DNA of 64,000 bases, taken from the NCBI RefSeq assembly GCF_000093025.1, contig NC_014207.1, positions 1,860,001-1,924,000 on the forward strand, in the 5' to 3' direction. This stretch comes from Methylotenera versatilis 301. GTDB taxonomy: Bacteria; Pseudomonadota; Gammaproteobacteria; Burkholderiales; Methylophilaceae. Every line of letters begins with the position of its first letter. Position 1 is the stretch's first letter. Below are positions 28,901-38,408 of the stretch, piece by piece. The translations under genes and the position numbers were made by a program. A model generated the notes under the pieces. It did not search any database and had not been told where the DNA came from. It saw only the letters and a program-made list of their open reading frames with translations.

Positions 28901-29406
28901 ATCGCACGGCGTGATGCCTCTATGTAGTGACTATCAGTATCGTCACTCACAGCAGGTTGGCCGCCAAACTTGCTGAGCAAAGGCATTTGGCGCGTTAAGC
29001 TGCTGCACAAAGCATCTATAGTTAAAATGCGTAGCCGGCTTGGCTGATTAATAATATCCCATGACTTTACATTTGATTGTAGCAAAGCAGCATTGGCTAA
29101 TTCACGTGTTTTTAATTTGTGGGCTGCGGCTTCAACTGTTTGATTTTGCGCATTTTCCAGACTGAGTAAAATACGGTTACGCATTTCAGCCGCCGCTTTA
29201 TTGGTGAAGGTGAGTGCGATGATTTCTTCTGGCTCATTGACCGTCGCTAATAGTTTCAAATAACGTTGCGTAAGCAACTCCGTTTTACCTGCGCCAGCAG
29301 GCGCTTCAACAATAAATGAGGCGAGTTCTAGTGCGCGGACACGGTTTAAAGTGTCCATTTGATTTAAGTCTAAAGTGCTTAAATCAGAGTTTATGCCTAG
29401 TGTCAT
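25930..29406 (-). CDS. addA: AddA-like UvrD/RecB-family helicase-nuclease
   Basis: A 1158-residue ATP-dependent 3'-5' helicase with a C-terminal nuclease, expected to process double-strand breaks for RecA with the AddB-like partner. Walker A is APAGAGKTELLTQRYL (K41), Walker B LLIDEFQDTSPVQTR, motif IV-type QLSRNNRSHPAVVDWI, motif V LTIHKSKGLEFDAVILP and motif VI YVAATRAHRQLHL. A PD-(D/E)XK nuclease lies near the end (VIDRTF...WIVDYKLTT). It starts inside the stop of the upstream AddB-like gene (ATGA overlap). A 48-base REP-like palindrome at 26501-26548 adds 16 in-frame residues in the linker before the nuclease. The RecB-like alternative name is possible, but the AddB-type neighbour favours AddA. 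Confidence 0.87.
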   Translation of the reverse strand: MTLGINSDLSTLDLNQMDTLNRVRALELASFIVEAPAGAGKTELLTQRYLKLLATVNEPEEIIALTFTNKAAAEMRNRILLSLENAQNQTVEAAAHKLKTRELANAALLQSNVKSWDIINQPSRLRILTIDALCSSLTRQMPLLSKFGGQPAVSDDTDSHYIEASRRAIAHIVHETKPDDTVIVALSYLDNNSEKLAELLAKMLARRDQWLPHAVDLHSKDIEEVSQNTAVALQHLIAENLQVVLDTLTPRVQSLLMPIARYAASNLEADAEIAPLRDWQQPITAEAECLPDWQALANFLVTKSERTFRKSLNKNIGFPATPEGKTYKEAYSEIVSSLESSQVIASVLDLPALANIAENQEIIKALTRLLILAERHLWIVFQAAGEVDFVAIAQSAQLALENEQGATDLALKLDYKISHLLIDEFQDTSPVQTRLIEKLIEGWQPDDGRTLFCVGDPMQSIYRFRKADVSLFLQASEFGIGHLPLTRLQLSRNNRSHPAVVDWINNAFKQVFPANDNINQGAISYRKFTATRPNVAGEGVTLHPLILEVTDQEESQKADLKQIEANYVADLIVKLRSENGAHYNIAVLVRSRSHLKELVSEIRRNHPALKFQAVEIEHLNERQTVQDALSLVCALHHRADRTHWLNVLRAPWCGLTLADLHALAADNHRATIWQLMQDKARLSRLSEDGQLRLAHVNSVLTTAFNGQGRMPLRRWIESTWLQLGGGKCLVDAGDNRDVQVFFDLVEKTGRSGHLDIASLELGMQKLYAKPDIEADGSVQFLTIHKSKGLEFDAVILPALNRQPRNGDNELVLWQEVVVDNHLHLIVAPLKSKAVAKTNTGADVYDFLKNLEKTRAENELVRLLYVAATRAHRQLHLIASMQANKEGEIKPTANSLLQGLWPAVEADFAQATPVKQNVNAQAGLDIKQFKPQLQRLPSEHFVHISNSTLIGDDIVGRPLARHEGLKADLQMNEQSDVLGDFSSERAREIDFQKHCGTLAHLYMELFAKTDLQSWTYQRLEQCQPAMQKWLAQQGHVKQLADQGAMQVLAALQTTLASAAGQWVLQNHTDSVSELSLLQTQEDGVKNHVIDRTFIENDVRWIVDYKLTTLDEAKSTTDDLSLMAEQHRPQLERYAGLFSHENLPIKKAVLFLSAGKLVEL
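26501..26548. repeat. REP-like palindrome inserted inside the addA-like coding region
   Basis: A perfect 18-base inverted repeat: TGTAGGTCGGCCTTTAGC (26501-26518), a 12-base loop, then its exact complement (26531-26548). Total length is 48 bases, a multiple of three, and it is read through as VGRPLARHEGLKADLQ. The TGTAGG...CCTACA ends are shared with two other palindromes in this window (48426-48498 and 53840-53876). Confidence 0.75.
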
Positions 29407-32150
29407 GCGTCACCGCCATTTCTTAACACTACTTGCATGTGCTCAAACTGCAATAAACGTTCAGGTAAGCGCAACAGCGGCTTCACATCGCAATAAACCA
29501 AATCGGCTTCATTGCTAATGGTTACGCCCGCAACTCCTGCTTTGATTTCTTGTGCAATATTGGTCAAACTTGTGTACCAATGCTCTAACAAAGCATCCCA
29601 ATCGCCAAAGCCATAAAATGCTGAGTTTTCTCGTACTTTAGCCAAGGCAGTCACTTTGGGCAGCACATCTCGTTCAGCAGACAAGCCAATAAATTTGGTT
29701 TCATCACTGCGTATTTTGGCAAAACTTACCGCTACAACCTGCTCATACTTGAGCGCCAATACTACATAGATAGGCAGTTGTGGCTCAGAGATGCGGTCTT
29801 CAGCCCAGCTTGAGTTACTGACGGCTGCACTTGTTTTGTAATCAATGACTACTAATCCGCCTTCTGCGAGCTTATCAATACGATCTATGCTTAAGTTAAG
29901 TTTTAAACCTTCTACATCTAACTCAAACTTCTTCTCACATGCATCAACAACAAAATCTGCACGTTCCAGCTCTAATGTCAGCCACGCTTGCATGAGCTGA
30001 TGAAGTCTATTTCTTTCAATCTGTAAGACTTGCGGTGGAATGTGATAGTTAATTTCATCACTTAAAGCTTGTATACTTTTTTCAATTGCCGTATCAATTT
30101 TCTCATTTAATAAGGGTGGAAATAAGGCTTTTAGATTGCTTAACGTTTCGCAATCCAGCCAAAAAAGTTGTAGTACTTTATGCAGTAAACTACCACGAGA
30201 CATAGTATCTAAACCATCTACAGGCGTTTCCAACTTAGCTGCGCCAAGCCGATATTGATAGAATGCCCATGCTGGACATTTAGCTTGGGCGGCAAATAAA
30301 TTTACGCCACCACGTATGTTTTCATCTGGCAAAACTGCTGGTGCGATAAAATCATCAAGAAACTGTAAAGATGCTGGCTGCGCTAAGCGTTCTGTAAGCG
30401 TTTGAATCGTACTCGGCGTTTGTAGGTCGGATTGAATCTCTAGCAGTGGTGATGGACGCAATTCCCGTTCATCTTCTTTTGTTGCATATGAAAAAATTAC
30501 CTCTGGCGCGCATGTCATTAAACGTTGATGTACCAATGATGCAAATTGGCTTTGAACAGCGGCGCTGGCATTTGGCGTGCCGCGATTTCTCTGCAAATCC
30601 GCAGGTAGTAGCGGATTCAGCTTTACCGCTGGTGGCCAATGCTGGTCATTCATATTCAATGCCCAAACGGCATCTAATTGCACAGCTGGTGTTTCTAAAA
30701 GCCCAAGAATTTGAATACGAATATCACCTTTAGCTTCTGACTGAAACATAGTGGCGTTACAAAGCTCAGTGATTTTTTGCACGGCAGCGCTTGCAGAAAC
30801 ATTGCCAAATATCGCATCTAAGCTACTTAACTCTTTTAAACACTTCAAAAACGCTTGCTGTGTTTGAAACTCATGGCTAGAAAGCGAACGTGTTTTTGCC
30901 CAATGTAACTCGTCTAATAATTGCACAAAATCCGTCACCCATGCAGAAAGTACCTGACGTTGCTTGCCTTGCTGATTTTGGAATCTTGAAATCTGCGTTA
31001 AGTTCTCTAGCAGCTCATCTAACAGTATGCCATTGGTTTGCAGCTTACTTGCCTGTTTAATAAGCGACTCTAAGTGATAACTAGCACTCATATTTCTGCG
31101 TAAATGCGCATCCAACTGTGCTCTGGCATCTAACTCTTGCTGGCTACCCCAATACACGTCTTGTAAAAGTGGCGTGACCTCATCAAAAATTAAATCTGCT
31201 TTGCTCGCAGCCAGCCTCAAAAGCTGCAATGCACTGTGCACGATAGCGTATTCTGTGAGCGCTAAACCCAATGAAAAATCATAGCAGCGTGGAGTTTCAT
31301 ATAAGCTGGAATGCAAAGTTTCTGAGTGAAACGTATCATCAAGTAAATCAGCCAACTCACGGCGAATACTACCCAATGCGGGACTAATAATCGCCAATTG
31401 CGCTTTAGGATTCTCCGTCAGCTTTTGCTTTGCCCACGCCACTGCGGCGCGGCATTCACTATTCGCATCAACCGCTGCAAAGTGTTTAACCTCTGTTTGA
31501 CCTTGCGTATGAGTTGTCATCATTTCAACTTGTACGCCACAGCCTTTTAGAAGTTCAAATAACCGTGCCTCTAATGGCGTAATACGGTCGAAACCAGCTA
31601 ACTGAATGTGTTTTGGCAAGGCTAGCTCATGGATAATTTGCTGTTGAAACTGTGCAAATAGAACAATTTGTAATGAAGTTAACCGTGCAGATTCGATAGC
31701 ATTTTGTTTGGCACAAAAATCCTCAAAAGTATGACGCCAACGCAAAAATTGACGCGTTTCTTGCGTGATAAAATCATGATTAATATCTGCTTCAGCCAGT
31801 TGCCAATTCAGCATTAAGTTGTTCGCTTCAATCGCAGATTTCGCCATCGAACGAATATCAAACAATTCAGCAGCTTCATGCTTAGCAATGCAAGTTTCAA
31901 TGGCTTGCTCCCACAGATATGTTTCTGCAATAGTGCTCAATGTCAGTGTGGGCAAGGCGTCGCTTGGTATAAATCCTAATAAACTTGCATGGTTTATCAG
32001 TTCATCTAACCACTGCTGTAGCGTATAGGCTTGAGCTGACTGCCACTGCGTAGCGCCGCTTTTGAGCTGCTGTTGCTGGTGCTGAGCAAGCACACCGCGA
32101 ACAAGACGTGCAGTCGCACAGATAGTAATGGTGTTAGGGGTTAAAGGCAT
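29403..32150 (-). CDS. AddB-like PD-(D/E)XK nuclease (probable DNA repair protein)
   Basis: A 915-residue partner of the AddA-like helicase, matching the beta/gammaproteobacterial 'probable DNA repair protein' family related to AddB. The N-terminal helicase-like half has no intact Walker A. The nuclease near the C-terminus is clear: SIDRIDKLAEGGLVVIDYKT (about residues 755-774), with the downstream SEPQLPIYVVLAL Q motif. The 4Fe-4S staple cysteines of classical AddB are not complete: one cysteine is seen before the nuclease (AAQAKCPAWAFYQYRLG) and only an isolated one after it (VYCDVK). It leads the two-gene operon and its stop overlaps the addA-like ATG by 4 bases. Confidence 0.82.
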   Translation of the reverse strand: MPLTPNTITICATARLVRGVLAQHQQQQLKSGATQWQSAQAYTLQQWLDELINHASLLGFIPSDALPTLTLSTIAETYLWEQAIETCIAKHEAAELFDIRSMAKSAIEANNLMLNWQLAEADINHDFITQETRQFLRWRHTFEDFCAKQNAIESARLTSLQIVLFAQFQQQIIHELALPKHIQLAGFDRITPLEARLFELLKGCGVQVEMMTTHTQGQTEVKHFAAVDANSECRAAVAWAKQKLTENPKAQLAIISPALGSIRRELADLLDDTFHSETLHSSLYETPRCYDFSLGLALTEYAIVHSALQLLRLAASKADLIFDEVTPLLQDVYWGSQQELDARAQLDAHLRRNMSASYHLESLIKQASKLQTNGILLDELLENLTQISRFQNQQGKQRQVLSAWVTDFVQLLDELHWAKTRSLSSHEFQTQQAFLKCLKELSSLDAIFGNVSASAAVQKITELCNATMFQSEAKGDIRIQILGLLETPAVQLDAVWALNMNDQHWPPAVKLNPLLPADLQRNRGTPNASAAVQSQFASLVHQRLMTCAPEVIFSYATKEDERELRPSPLLEIQSDLQTPSTIQTLTERLAQPASLQFLDDFIAPAVLPDENIRGGVNLFAAQAKCPAWAFYQYRLGAAKLETPVDGLDTMSRGSLLHKVLQLFWLDCETLSNLKALFPPLLNEKIDTAIEKSIQALSDEINYHIPPQVLQIERNRLHQLMQAWLTLELERADFVVDACEKKFELDVEGLKLNLSIDRIDKLAEGGLVVIDYKTSAAVSNSSWAEDRISEPQLPIYVVLALKYEQVVAVSFAKIRSDETKFIGLSAERDVLPKVTALAKVRENSAFYGFGDWDALLEHWYTSLTNIAQEIKAGVAGVTISNEADLVYCDVKPLLRLPERLLQFEHMQVVLRNGGDA

Positions 32151-32209
32151 GCCGTGATTGTAGCGTTTAGTCGAGATACATAGCGGAAAATCTCAATAAA
32201 CTTCATCAA

Positions 32210-32233
32210 AAAAGGTCGCATGTGCGACCTTTT
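32210..32233 (-). terminator. Terminator after the PAS chemoreceptor gene
   Basis: AAAAGGTCGC - ATGT - GCGACCTTTT: a perfect stem with A and T tracts on both sides. It lies 38 bases past the receptor stop on the minus strand and ahead of the AddB-like start, so it closes the chemotaxis transcript. Confidence 0.8.
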
Positions 32234-32270
32234 CTTAGCTTAGCTTAGCAGTAAATACTAAGTTGTTAGT

Positions 32271-35200
32271 TTAAAACTCTTCCCAATCACCATCATCAGT
32301 GCCTGATTTGGTAGCATGCTTTATAGGTTTAGTGCTAACGGGAGTTGGTGCTGACTTTGCAGCTACAGTTTTACTTGTAGTCCCTCGCATCGGATTATGC
32401 GTTACTCGTCGCTCTACTGGAGCTGTGTGTTTGACTTGGCTCTCACCTTCTAATTGAAATACGCTGACAGCATTCATAAGTTCATCAGCTTGCTCCATCA
32501 TAGATTCAGCTGCCGCAGCGGCCTCTTCTACCAAGGCGGTATTTTGTTGCGTCATATCATCCATCTTCATTACGGCTTCATTGACTTGCTCAATACCTGC
32601 GCTTTGCTCGCTTGAGGCTGCGGCAATTTCACTGATGATATCTGATACACGTTTAACTGAGGTCACAATTTCATGCATAGTATTACCTGCATTTTCAACC
32701 TGACGTGTACCTTCTGCTGTTTTGCTCACCGAATCAGAGATAAGCTCTTTAATTTCTTTAGCCGCACTGGCTGAACGTTGGGCTAGGTTGCGGACTTCGC
32801 CTGCAACTACGGCAAAGCCTCGACCTTGTTCGCCAGCCCTTGCAGCTTCAACGGCTGCATTCAATGCAAGAATATTAGTTTGGAAGGCAATGCCATCAAT
32901 CACAGAGATAATGTCTTCAATCTTTTTAGCGCTGTTGTTAATTGAGCTCATGGTCGCAACCACTTCACTCACCACATCGCCGCCTTTAACGGCTACACCT
33001 GAAGCCGCTGTGGCGAGCTGATTGGCTTGTTTAGCATTATCGGCATTTTGCTTAACCGTAGATGACAGCTCTTCCATACTAGCCGCTGTTTTTTCAAGAG
33101 AAGCTGCTTGCTCTTCAGTTCTTCGAGATAAATCGGCATTCCCCTGAGCAATCTCTTTGGCAGCTGTACTAATAGTTTCTACCGCGACTTTGACTGTGCC
33201 TATTGGGCCAACAATCATTTCCAAGGTTTCATTCACGCCTTCTACAATCTTGCGGAAATCACCTTGGTGCGCACTGGCATCTGCACGTACAGAAACACGA
33301 CCATCATTTGCTGCATTGGCTAACATTTGAACATCGCCAACTAATGCATTAATAGATTCGATACAAGTATTGAGATTGTCTTTAATATTGTTGAAGTCGC
33401 CATTGTAATGGTCAGTAATTCTGTCTGGAATATCTCCGCGTGCGATGCTATCCAAGTTGGCGGCAGCCATATTTAAAGGCGTCACAATGGCATCTAAAGT
33501 AGCATTTAAGCCTTCAACGACTTTGCGATACTCACCTAAGTGTTGCGTCGCATCTGCACGTGTGGTTAACACGCCATTATCAGCTGCTTCAGCCAACATA
33601 TTGCCATCGATGACAAGTGCTTTAATGGCAGAACCACAGGCATTTAAGTTAGTTTTAATAATATTGAAATCACCTTGATAATCTTTGGTAATTTCGTCTG
33701 GAATCACGCCTTTGGATAAATCATCGACATAAGCAGCTGCCATATTCAGTGGGTTAATCACCGCTTCTAACAAGCGATTCATACCATTACTGATGTCACG
33801 TAAAAACCCTGGTGGCAAACTTGTAGCATCTATACGTTGATTCAAATTACCCGCCACTGTTTGCTCAATGAGTTCAGCTACGTTCTGTTCAGCAACAAGC
33901 TCTTCAGTGCGATCAACCCATTGAATCATGCGCCCAATGTATCGACCTTCAGGATTTGTCACTGGATTAAAAGTCAACTGCAAGTTTCGACCAGCAATAG
34001 TCGTATCGAGCATTTTTGTCTCACTTAGTGGTGACACATAATTAGCACGATCAGCTTCATTCTCGATATAGGGGCCTAATTTACTACCAATTAATTTATC
34101 TACTGAAAAATCAGGATGACGTTTGGCTAATTCAGGGCTCATTTTTTTCCATAGCGCAAAGCTTGCGTGATTCATGTAAATTAGCGTATTGAACTCATTA
34201 CCCACAGTCACGGGAATGGTCGCGTTATCCAGTGCAGACTTAATTCTATCAATACCAGAAAAAGCTTCAGAGTTATCAAAATCAATACGGGCTCTTAAAG
34301 CACGGTACGAGTCCATCACCAAAGTCAACTCATCACGATGACCTGTACGAATAACAGCCTCATGCTCAATGCCCTGTGCGCTGGAGAGTAAGTATCTAAC
34401 GGCATCTTGTACACGCGGCATAATAGCGTTGTATAACATCCAGCCTAACAAACCAGCTAAACCAAGTCCAACAAAGATTAATACGAAACTAAAGTTACGC
34501 TTTTGAATGTAATTAGCCTGTGCCGCAGCATATTCATCACCCGCCACTTTTAGTTGCAAATTGGTTAACTGACTGATTTTATCTGATAGCGGATCAATGG
34601 CTGGGTAAAGCTCAGAAGTGGTAAATTCAGCCATTCGTTTATTATCTTGACTACGCAATATGCTTTGTAGTGTTGCAGTCACAGCATTAGCTTTAACGAA
34701 AAGTGGCTCAGCTTCAGCAACCAGTTTTTTCTCGTCTTCGACTAAATAGGTAGCGGTGTAGGCTTTCCACTGTTTATCGACTTCTTTTAATGCATTATTG
34801 ACATTCTCTTCACCTTGCGCCCAGGTCAAATTACCATTTCTTACCTTGTGTGAGGTGTCTACAATATTGACTGCATACATATCTGCCACAACTTTTAGTT
34901 GTTGTAGCGGTATTACGCGGTCTTGATAAACGCTAGACAATCTTGCATTACTAGACTCAATACCAGTTAAGCCGTTGTAACCAAGCGCTAAACTGCTCAA
35001 GGCTACCACCACAAATATGGAGATAATTCTTGATCTCAAAGTAAAGTTACGTTTAAAAGTAGTGTATTTGGTTTTTACACTTTCTAACCAGTTTTGGCCT
35101 TCTTTGAGCACTTGGTGATAGCGCATAGCGCCTTCAATCTGCTGGCGGTTTGCTTTTCTTCTCACAGAAATATAACCTGCCAATTGACCATTTTCAACAT

Positions 35201-35504
35201 AGGGCGAGACAGTCGCTTCCACCCAATAATGATCACCATTCTTACAGCGATTTTTTACTATGCCAATCCATGGTTTACCTGATTTCACCGTATTCCATAA
35301 ATCGGCAAAAGCCTCTGGTGGCATATCAGGATGCCGAACAACGTTATGGCTTTGACCCAACAGCTCATCTTCTGCAAATCCACTCACATCTAAGAAATCT
35401 CGATTGACAAAGGTGATCTTTCCCTTTAAATCAGTCTTAGATACGATTTGCAAAGAATCTTTAAGCTCAACATCACGCTGAGTCACAGGCATATTTATTT
35501 TCAT
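32271..35504 (-). CDS. Aer-type PAS chemoreceptor with multiple HAMP-like repeats (MCP 1)
   Basis: A membrane chemoreceptor of 1077 residues from the ATG at 35504; a TTG two codons earlier also fits, but AAGGGA precedes the ATG and MKINMPV matches MCP 4. An Aer-like PAS is at about 5-115. R57-H58-P59-D60 (VVRHPDMP) fall at the same numbers as the FAD-pocket residues of E. coli Aer, and [13 protein letters not shown] follows, so redox/energy sensing is likely. TM1 is about 159-178, an external four-helix-type domain follows, and TM2 is about 338-361. A second PAS-like domain (about 420-545) comes next, then tandem HAMP-like units (repeated ...D...GDFxxIK). The signalling hairpin contains [20 protein letters not shown]. 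The C-terminal DWEEF resembles the CheR-docking pentapeptide. Confidence 0.88.
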   Translation of the reverse strand: MKINMPVTQRDVELKDSLQIVSKTDLKGKITFVNRDFLDVSGFAEDELLGQSHNVVRHPDMPPEAFADLWNTVKSGKPWIGIVKNRCKNGDHYWVEATVSPYVENGQLAGYISVRRKANRQQIEGAMRYHQVLKEGQNWLESVKTKYTTFKRNFTLRSRIISIFVVVALSSLALGYNGLTGIESSNARLSSVYQDRVIPLQQLKVVADMYAVNIVDTSHKVRNGNLTWAQGEENVNNALKEVDKQWKAYTATYLVEDEKKLVAEAEPLFVKANAVTATLQSILRSQDNKRMAEFTTSELYPAIDPLSDKISQLTNLQLKVAGDEYAAAQANYIQKRNFSFVLIFVGLGLAGLLGWMLYNAIMPRVQDAVRYLLSSAQGIEHEAVIRTGHRDELTLVMDSYRALRARIDFDNSEAFSGIDRIKSALDNATIPVTVGNEFNTLIYMNHASFALWKKMSPELAKRHPDFSVDKLIGSKLGPYIENEADRANYVSPLSETKMLDTTIAGRNLQLTFNPVTNPEGRYIGRMIQWVDRTEELVAEQNVAELIEQTVAGNLNQRIDATSLPPGFLRDISNGMNRLLEAVINPLNMAAAYVDDLSKGVIPDEITKDYQGDFNIIKTNLNACGSAIKALVIDGNMLAEAADNGVLTTRADATQHLGEYRKVVEGLNATLDAIVTPLNMAAANLDSIARGDIPDRITDHYNGDFNNIKDNLNTCIESINALVGDVQMLANAANDGRVSVRADASAHQGDFRKIVEGVNETLEMIVGPIGTVKVAVETISTAAKEIAQGNADLSRRTEEQAASLEKTAASMEELSSTVKQNADNAKQANQLATAASGVAVKGGDVVSEVVATMSSINNSAKKIEDIISVIDGIAFQTNILALNAAVEAARAGEQGRGFAVVAGEVRNLAQRSASAAKEIKELISDSVSKTAEGTRQVENAGNTMHEIVTSVKRVSDIISEIAAASSEQSAGIEQVNEAVMKMDDMTQQNTALVEEAAAAAESMMEQADELMNAVSVFQLEGESQVKHTAPVERRVTHNPMRGTTSKTVAAKSAPTPVSTKPIKHATKSGTDDGDWEEF

Positions 35505-35568
35505 TCTCAATCCCTTATTGATCTGGACTAGTTAGACGAGTTATTAAACAAGCTATTTAGCTGGATGA

Positions 35569-38094
35569 TTAAAACTCTTCCCACTCACTATCATGCGTAC
35601 CAGTTTTAGCCGTCCTGACTGCAGATTCTTTTTTATCATTTTTTGTTTGAGTAGTATTGATGTGTTTTTTGGTTGCTAAAGAAACCTTATGTGCTGTTTT
35701 TTGAGAGTTGTTATCTAACTGAAACACACTCACTACCGCAGTCATCTCTTCAGACTGTTCCATAAGAGACTCAGCAGCTGCAGCCGCTTCTTCTACCAAG
35801 GCGGTATTTTGCTGCGTCACATCATCCATCTTCATAATCGCTTCATTAATCTGTGCGATACCTGTGCTTTGTTCACCTGAAGCGGCAGCAATTTCACCGA
35901 TAATATCGGTCACGCGTTTAACTGAGCTAACTATCTCTTGCATGGTTTGACCAGCCATTTCAACTTGTCTAGTACCCTCAGCCGTTTTGCTCACAGAATC
36001 TGAAATAAGCTCTTTAATCTCTTTTGCTGCACTGGCAGAGCGTTGTGCTAAGTTGCGTACTTCTGCTGCCACTACCGCAAATCCGCGGCCTTGCTCACCT
36101 GCTCGAGCAGCCTCGACTGCAGCGTTTAGTGCAAGGATATTAGTTTGGAAAGCAATGCCATCAATCACAGAAATAATATCTTCAATCTTTTTGGCGCTAG
36201 AATTAATCGCACTCATCGTACTCACTACATCACCCACGGCATCGCCACCTTTAACAGCCACGCCTGAGGCTGCAATAGCCAATTGATTCGCTTGTCTAGC
36301 GTTATCCGCATTTTGTTTAACGGTAGATGAGAGTTGATCCATGCTAGAAGCAGTGCGCTCTAAACTAGCCGCTTGGTCTTCAGTGCGACGTGACAGATCT
36401 GCGTTACCTTGCGCAATTTCTTTTGCCGCAGTATTAATCGCTTCTGCAGATTGTTTAACCGTGACGATTGGTTTAACAATCATCTCTAACGTTTCATTCA
36501 TACCAATCACAATTTTGCGGTAGTCGCCCAAATGCCTATCTGTACTAGCACGTACCATCACGCGACCTTCACGTGCGGCATCTGCTAACATTTGTGCATC
36601 CTCATTCAGCGCTTTCAAGTTAGCGCGTACTTGCTCAATCGCCTCGTTTACAAACACTTTTTTACCTGGGAAAGTTTCTAGCGGTGCATCAAAATTACCT
36701 TCACCAAACTCTTTAACGCAAGCTAATGCTTTTTCAGTAAGCTCTAGTTGGCCACCTACAATTTTATTCACAGAAGAAGCGATTTCAGCAAAACCTCCTT
36801 TAAACATATGGGCATGTAAGCTCATGTCGATATTGCCTTGCTCATGCTCGGCTGTCACCCATTTCACTGAATCTACAATGCCTTTAAGTTTGCCGTTTAA
36901 CCTATCTAGGTTCTTATTAATTTCTGCTTTCTTACCCGGGAACTGCTTCATCTGAACTTCAAAGTCACCATCGCCAAGCGCGCGTATTAGTTGAATCATT
37001 TGGTCTTTTTCTTGTACATGACCACCTACCATCGCGTTTACACCATTAGCCATTTCACGATAAGTACCAATGAATTTATCTTCTTCCATCCTGACGTCGA
37101 TATCACCTGCATCATGCGCAACTGACATGCTTTGCATTTCAGCCACAAAATTCTTTATGTTGCTACGCACTTGTTCAACGGTTTCACTCACATACGATTG
37201 TTGACCCGAAAACTTAGTTAATGGCGCATCGAAATTACCTTCACCGAAGGCTTTGACTACCGCCATTGCTTGACGGTTTAAATCAATATGCCCTGCAACC
37301 ATAGCATTCACGCCCTGAGCGACTTCTTTAAATGAGCCGCTAAATGTGCTGGTATTGACTACTTCATTAATATGCCCTTTGTCGTGCTCAGCACTCATGT
37401 GTTGCATGTTATTCACTAAAGAACTTAAATTATTTACCATTTCTTTCAATGCAGCATTGACGCTAAAGGTATCGCCAGTTTGAGTCTCTATTTCTACGGA
37501 TAAATCGCCATTCGCAACTCTGCGCGCCATTTCCATCACGACTTTAGGTTCACCACCTATCATATTGGCTTCATTACGTAGGTTAATCGCCATTAGAATC
37601 AACAATGCAGCTTCAAAAACAACGGATAGCGCATGAATAATCAACACATGAAGATTTGGTCCAAGCGCAAAAATATAAAAGCCCGTATTACCTGCCTGCA
37701 GAAAATTGAATGCAACATGATGTACAGCGATGACTAATGCAGCCGCTAAAATTGGCTTCCAGTCACGGTAATAGAGCAAAAATGCTAGCAAAATAAATAT
37801 CGCGAAGTGTGCCTCTATCATGCCATGCGTCTGCTGAATAGCGAGCGCAGAGAACACCATAAAAGCAATACCTACACTGATACGCGTTTGAACACTACCC
37901 GGCATTACTCGAATTAACAGCCACGGCAACACGGCCGCTGGTAGCCCAACAGCTAGGGCCTCGAACCATGTACCATTGGTGGCGGCGATTCCCATACTCA
38001 CCAAGAGCAGTAATGCCAGAGTAAACCCCATCAAACGATCAGCTTTTACAGCCTGAGGATCTACGAAAGTTAGCGTATTATTTTTCATGTTCAT
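35569..38094 (-). CDS. Chemoreceptor with histidine-rich polytopic membrane sensor and poly-HAMP array (MCP 2)
   Basis: An 841-residue receptor. Residues about 20-172 form about six membrane helices with little periplasmic sequence. Polar residues sit within or beside helices: H90, E94 and H96 ([14 protein letters not shown]), H125-H126 (AVHHVAFN), H149 and H154. Such histidines could bind a metal or haem, but that is inference. A chain of HAMP-like repeats follows (about 185-530; recurring motifs [18 protein letters not shown], FPGKKxxxN). The conserved signalling hairpin is about 560-770 and the C-terminal pentapeptide is EWEEF. The second ATG (38088) has GGA at better spacing than the first. 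No terminator separates it from MCP 1. Confidence 0.87.
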   Translation of the reverse strand: MNMKNNTLTFVDPQAVKADRLMGFTLALLLLVSMGIAATNGTWFEALAVGLPAAVLPWLLIRVMPGSVQTRISVGIAFMVFSALAIQQTHGMIEAHFAIFILLAFLLYYRDWKPILAAALVIAVHHVAFNFLQAGNTGFYIFALGPNLHVLIIHALSVVFEAALLILMAINLRNEANMIGGEPKVVMEMARRVANGDLSVEIETQTGDTFSVNAALKEMVNNLSSLVNNMQHMSAEHDKGHINEVVNTSTFSGSFKEVAQGVNAMVAGHIDLNRQAMAVVKAFGEGNFDAPLTKFSGQQSYVSETVEQVRSNIKNFVAEMQSMSVAHDAGDIDVRMEEDKFIGTYREMANGVNAMVGGHVQEKDQMIQLIRALGDGDFEVQMKQFPGKKAEINKNLDRLNGKLKGIVDSVKWVTAEHEQGNIDMSLHAHMFKGGFAEIASSVNKIVGGQLELTEKALACVKEFGEGNFDAPLETFPGKKVFVNEAIEQVRANLKALNEDAQMLADAAREGRVMVRASTDRHLGDYRKIVIGMNETLEMIVKPIVTVKQSAEAINTAAKEIAQGNADLSRRTEDQAASLERTASSMDQLSSTVKQNADNARQANQLAIAASGVAVKGGDAVGDVVSTMSAINSSAKKIEDIISVIDGIAFQTNILALNAAVEAARAGEQGRGFAVVAAEVRNLAQRSASAAKEIKELISDSVSKTAEGTRQVEMAGQTMQEIVSSVKRVTDIIGEIAAASGEQSTGIAQINEAIMKMDDVTQQNTALVEEAAAAAESLMEQSEEMTAVVSVFQLDNNSQKTAHKVSLATKKHINTTQTKNDKKESAVRTAKTGTHDSEWEEF

Positions 38095-38123
38095 TCCAAT
38101 GTCTTAAGCTAAAAATTATCAAA

Positions 38124-38294
38124 TCAAAGTGCTACTTGGCACACTGATGCGTTTCGACTTACCTGTTCTTTAAAGTGCCAAAGCATCAACATGCTGTATG
38201 CCAACCACGTACTGAGTAATATCCACGCGAACTGCGAAGAATTTAAAGCACTCACATTCTTTTCTATCAAAATTTCTTCAGGATTTTTTTTCAT
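38124..38294 (-). CDS. Candidate small single-span membrane protein (56 aa)
   Basis: A 56-codon reading frame in the 314-base gap between two receptor genes and on their strand. It starts at ATG 38294 with an AAAGG ribosome site 8 bases before. The sequence begins MKKNPEEILIEKN (acidic/polar), then has a hydrophobic, tryptophan-rich span (about residues 22-40, containing WILLSTWLAYSMLMLW), and ends with a short polar tail containing one cysteine and TGA. I recognise no family. Good spacing, strand and topology support it, but its length makes chance possible. The rest of the gap (38295-38408) shows nothing clear. Confidence 0.4.
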   Translation of the reverse strand: MKKNPEEILIEKNVSALNSSQFAWILLSTWLAYSMLMLWHFKEQVSRNASVCQVAL

Positions 38295-38408
38295 TTAACA
38301 CACCTTTACTCATGCTGAAAATTTATTCTGACTACTCAAAACCATCACTTACATTTCACTTGCAAACTTACTGGCATTGCAAACAAATTCACAATGCCAA
38401 CTTGCATC

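Noticed and set aside
30421-30430. TGTAGGTCGG inside the AddB-like gene, identical to one end of the palindrome at 26501
   Set aside because: No complementary arm lies nearby, and a 10-base match is weak. It could be a decayed half-element but is not supported.
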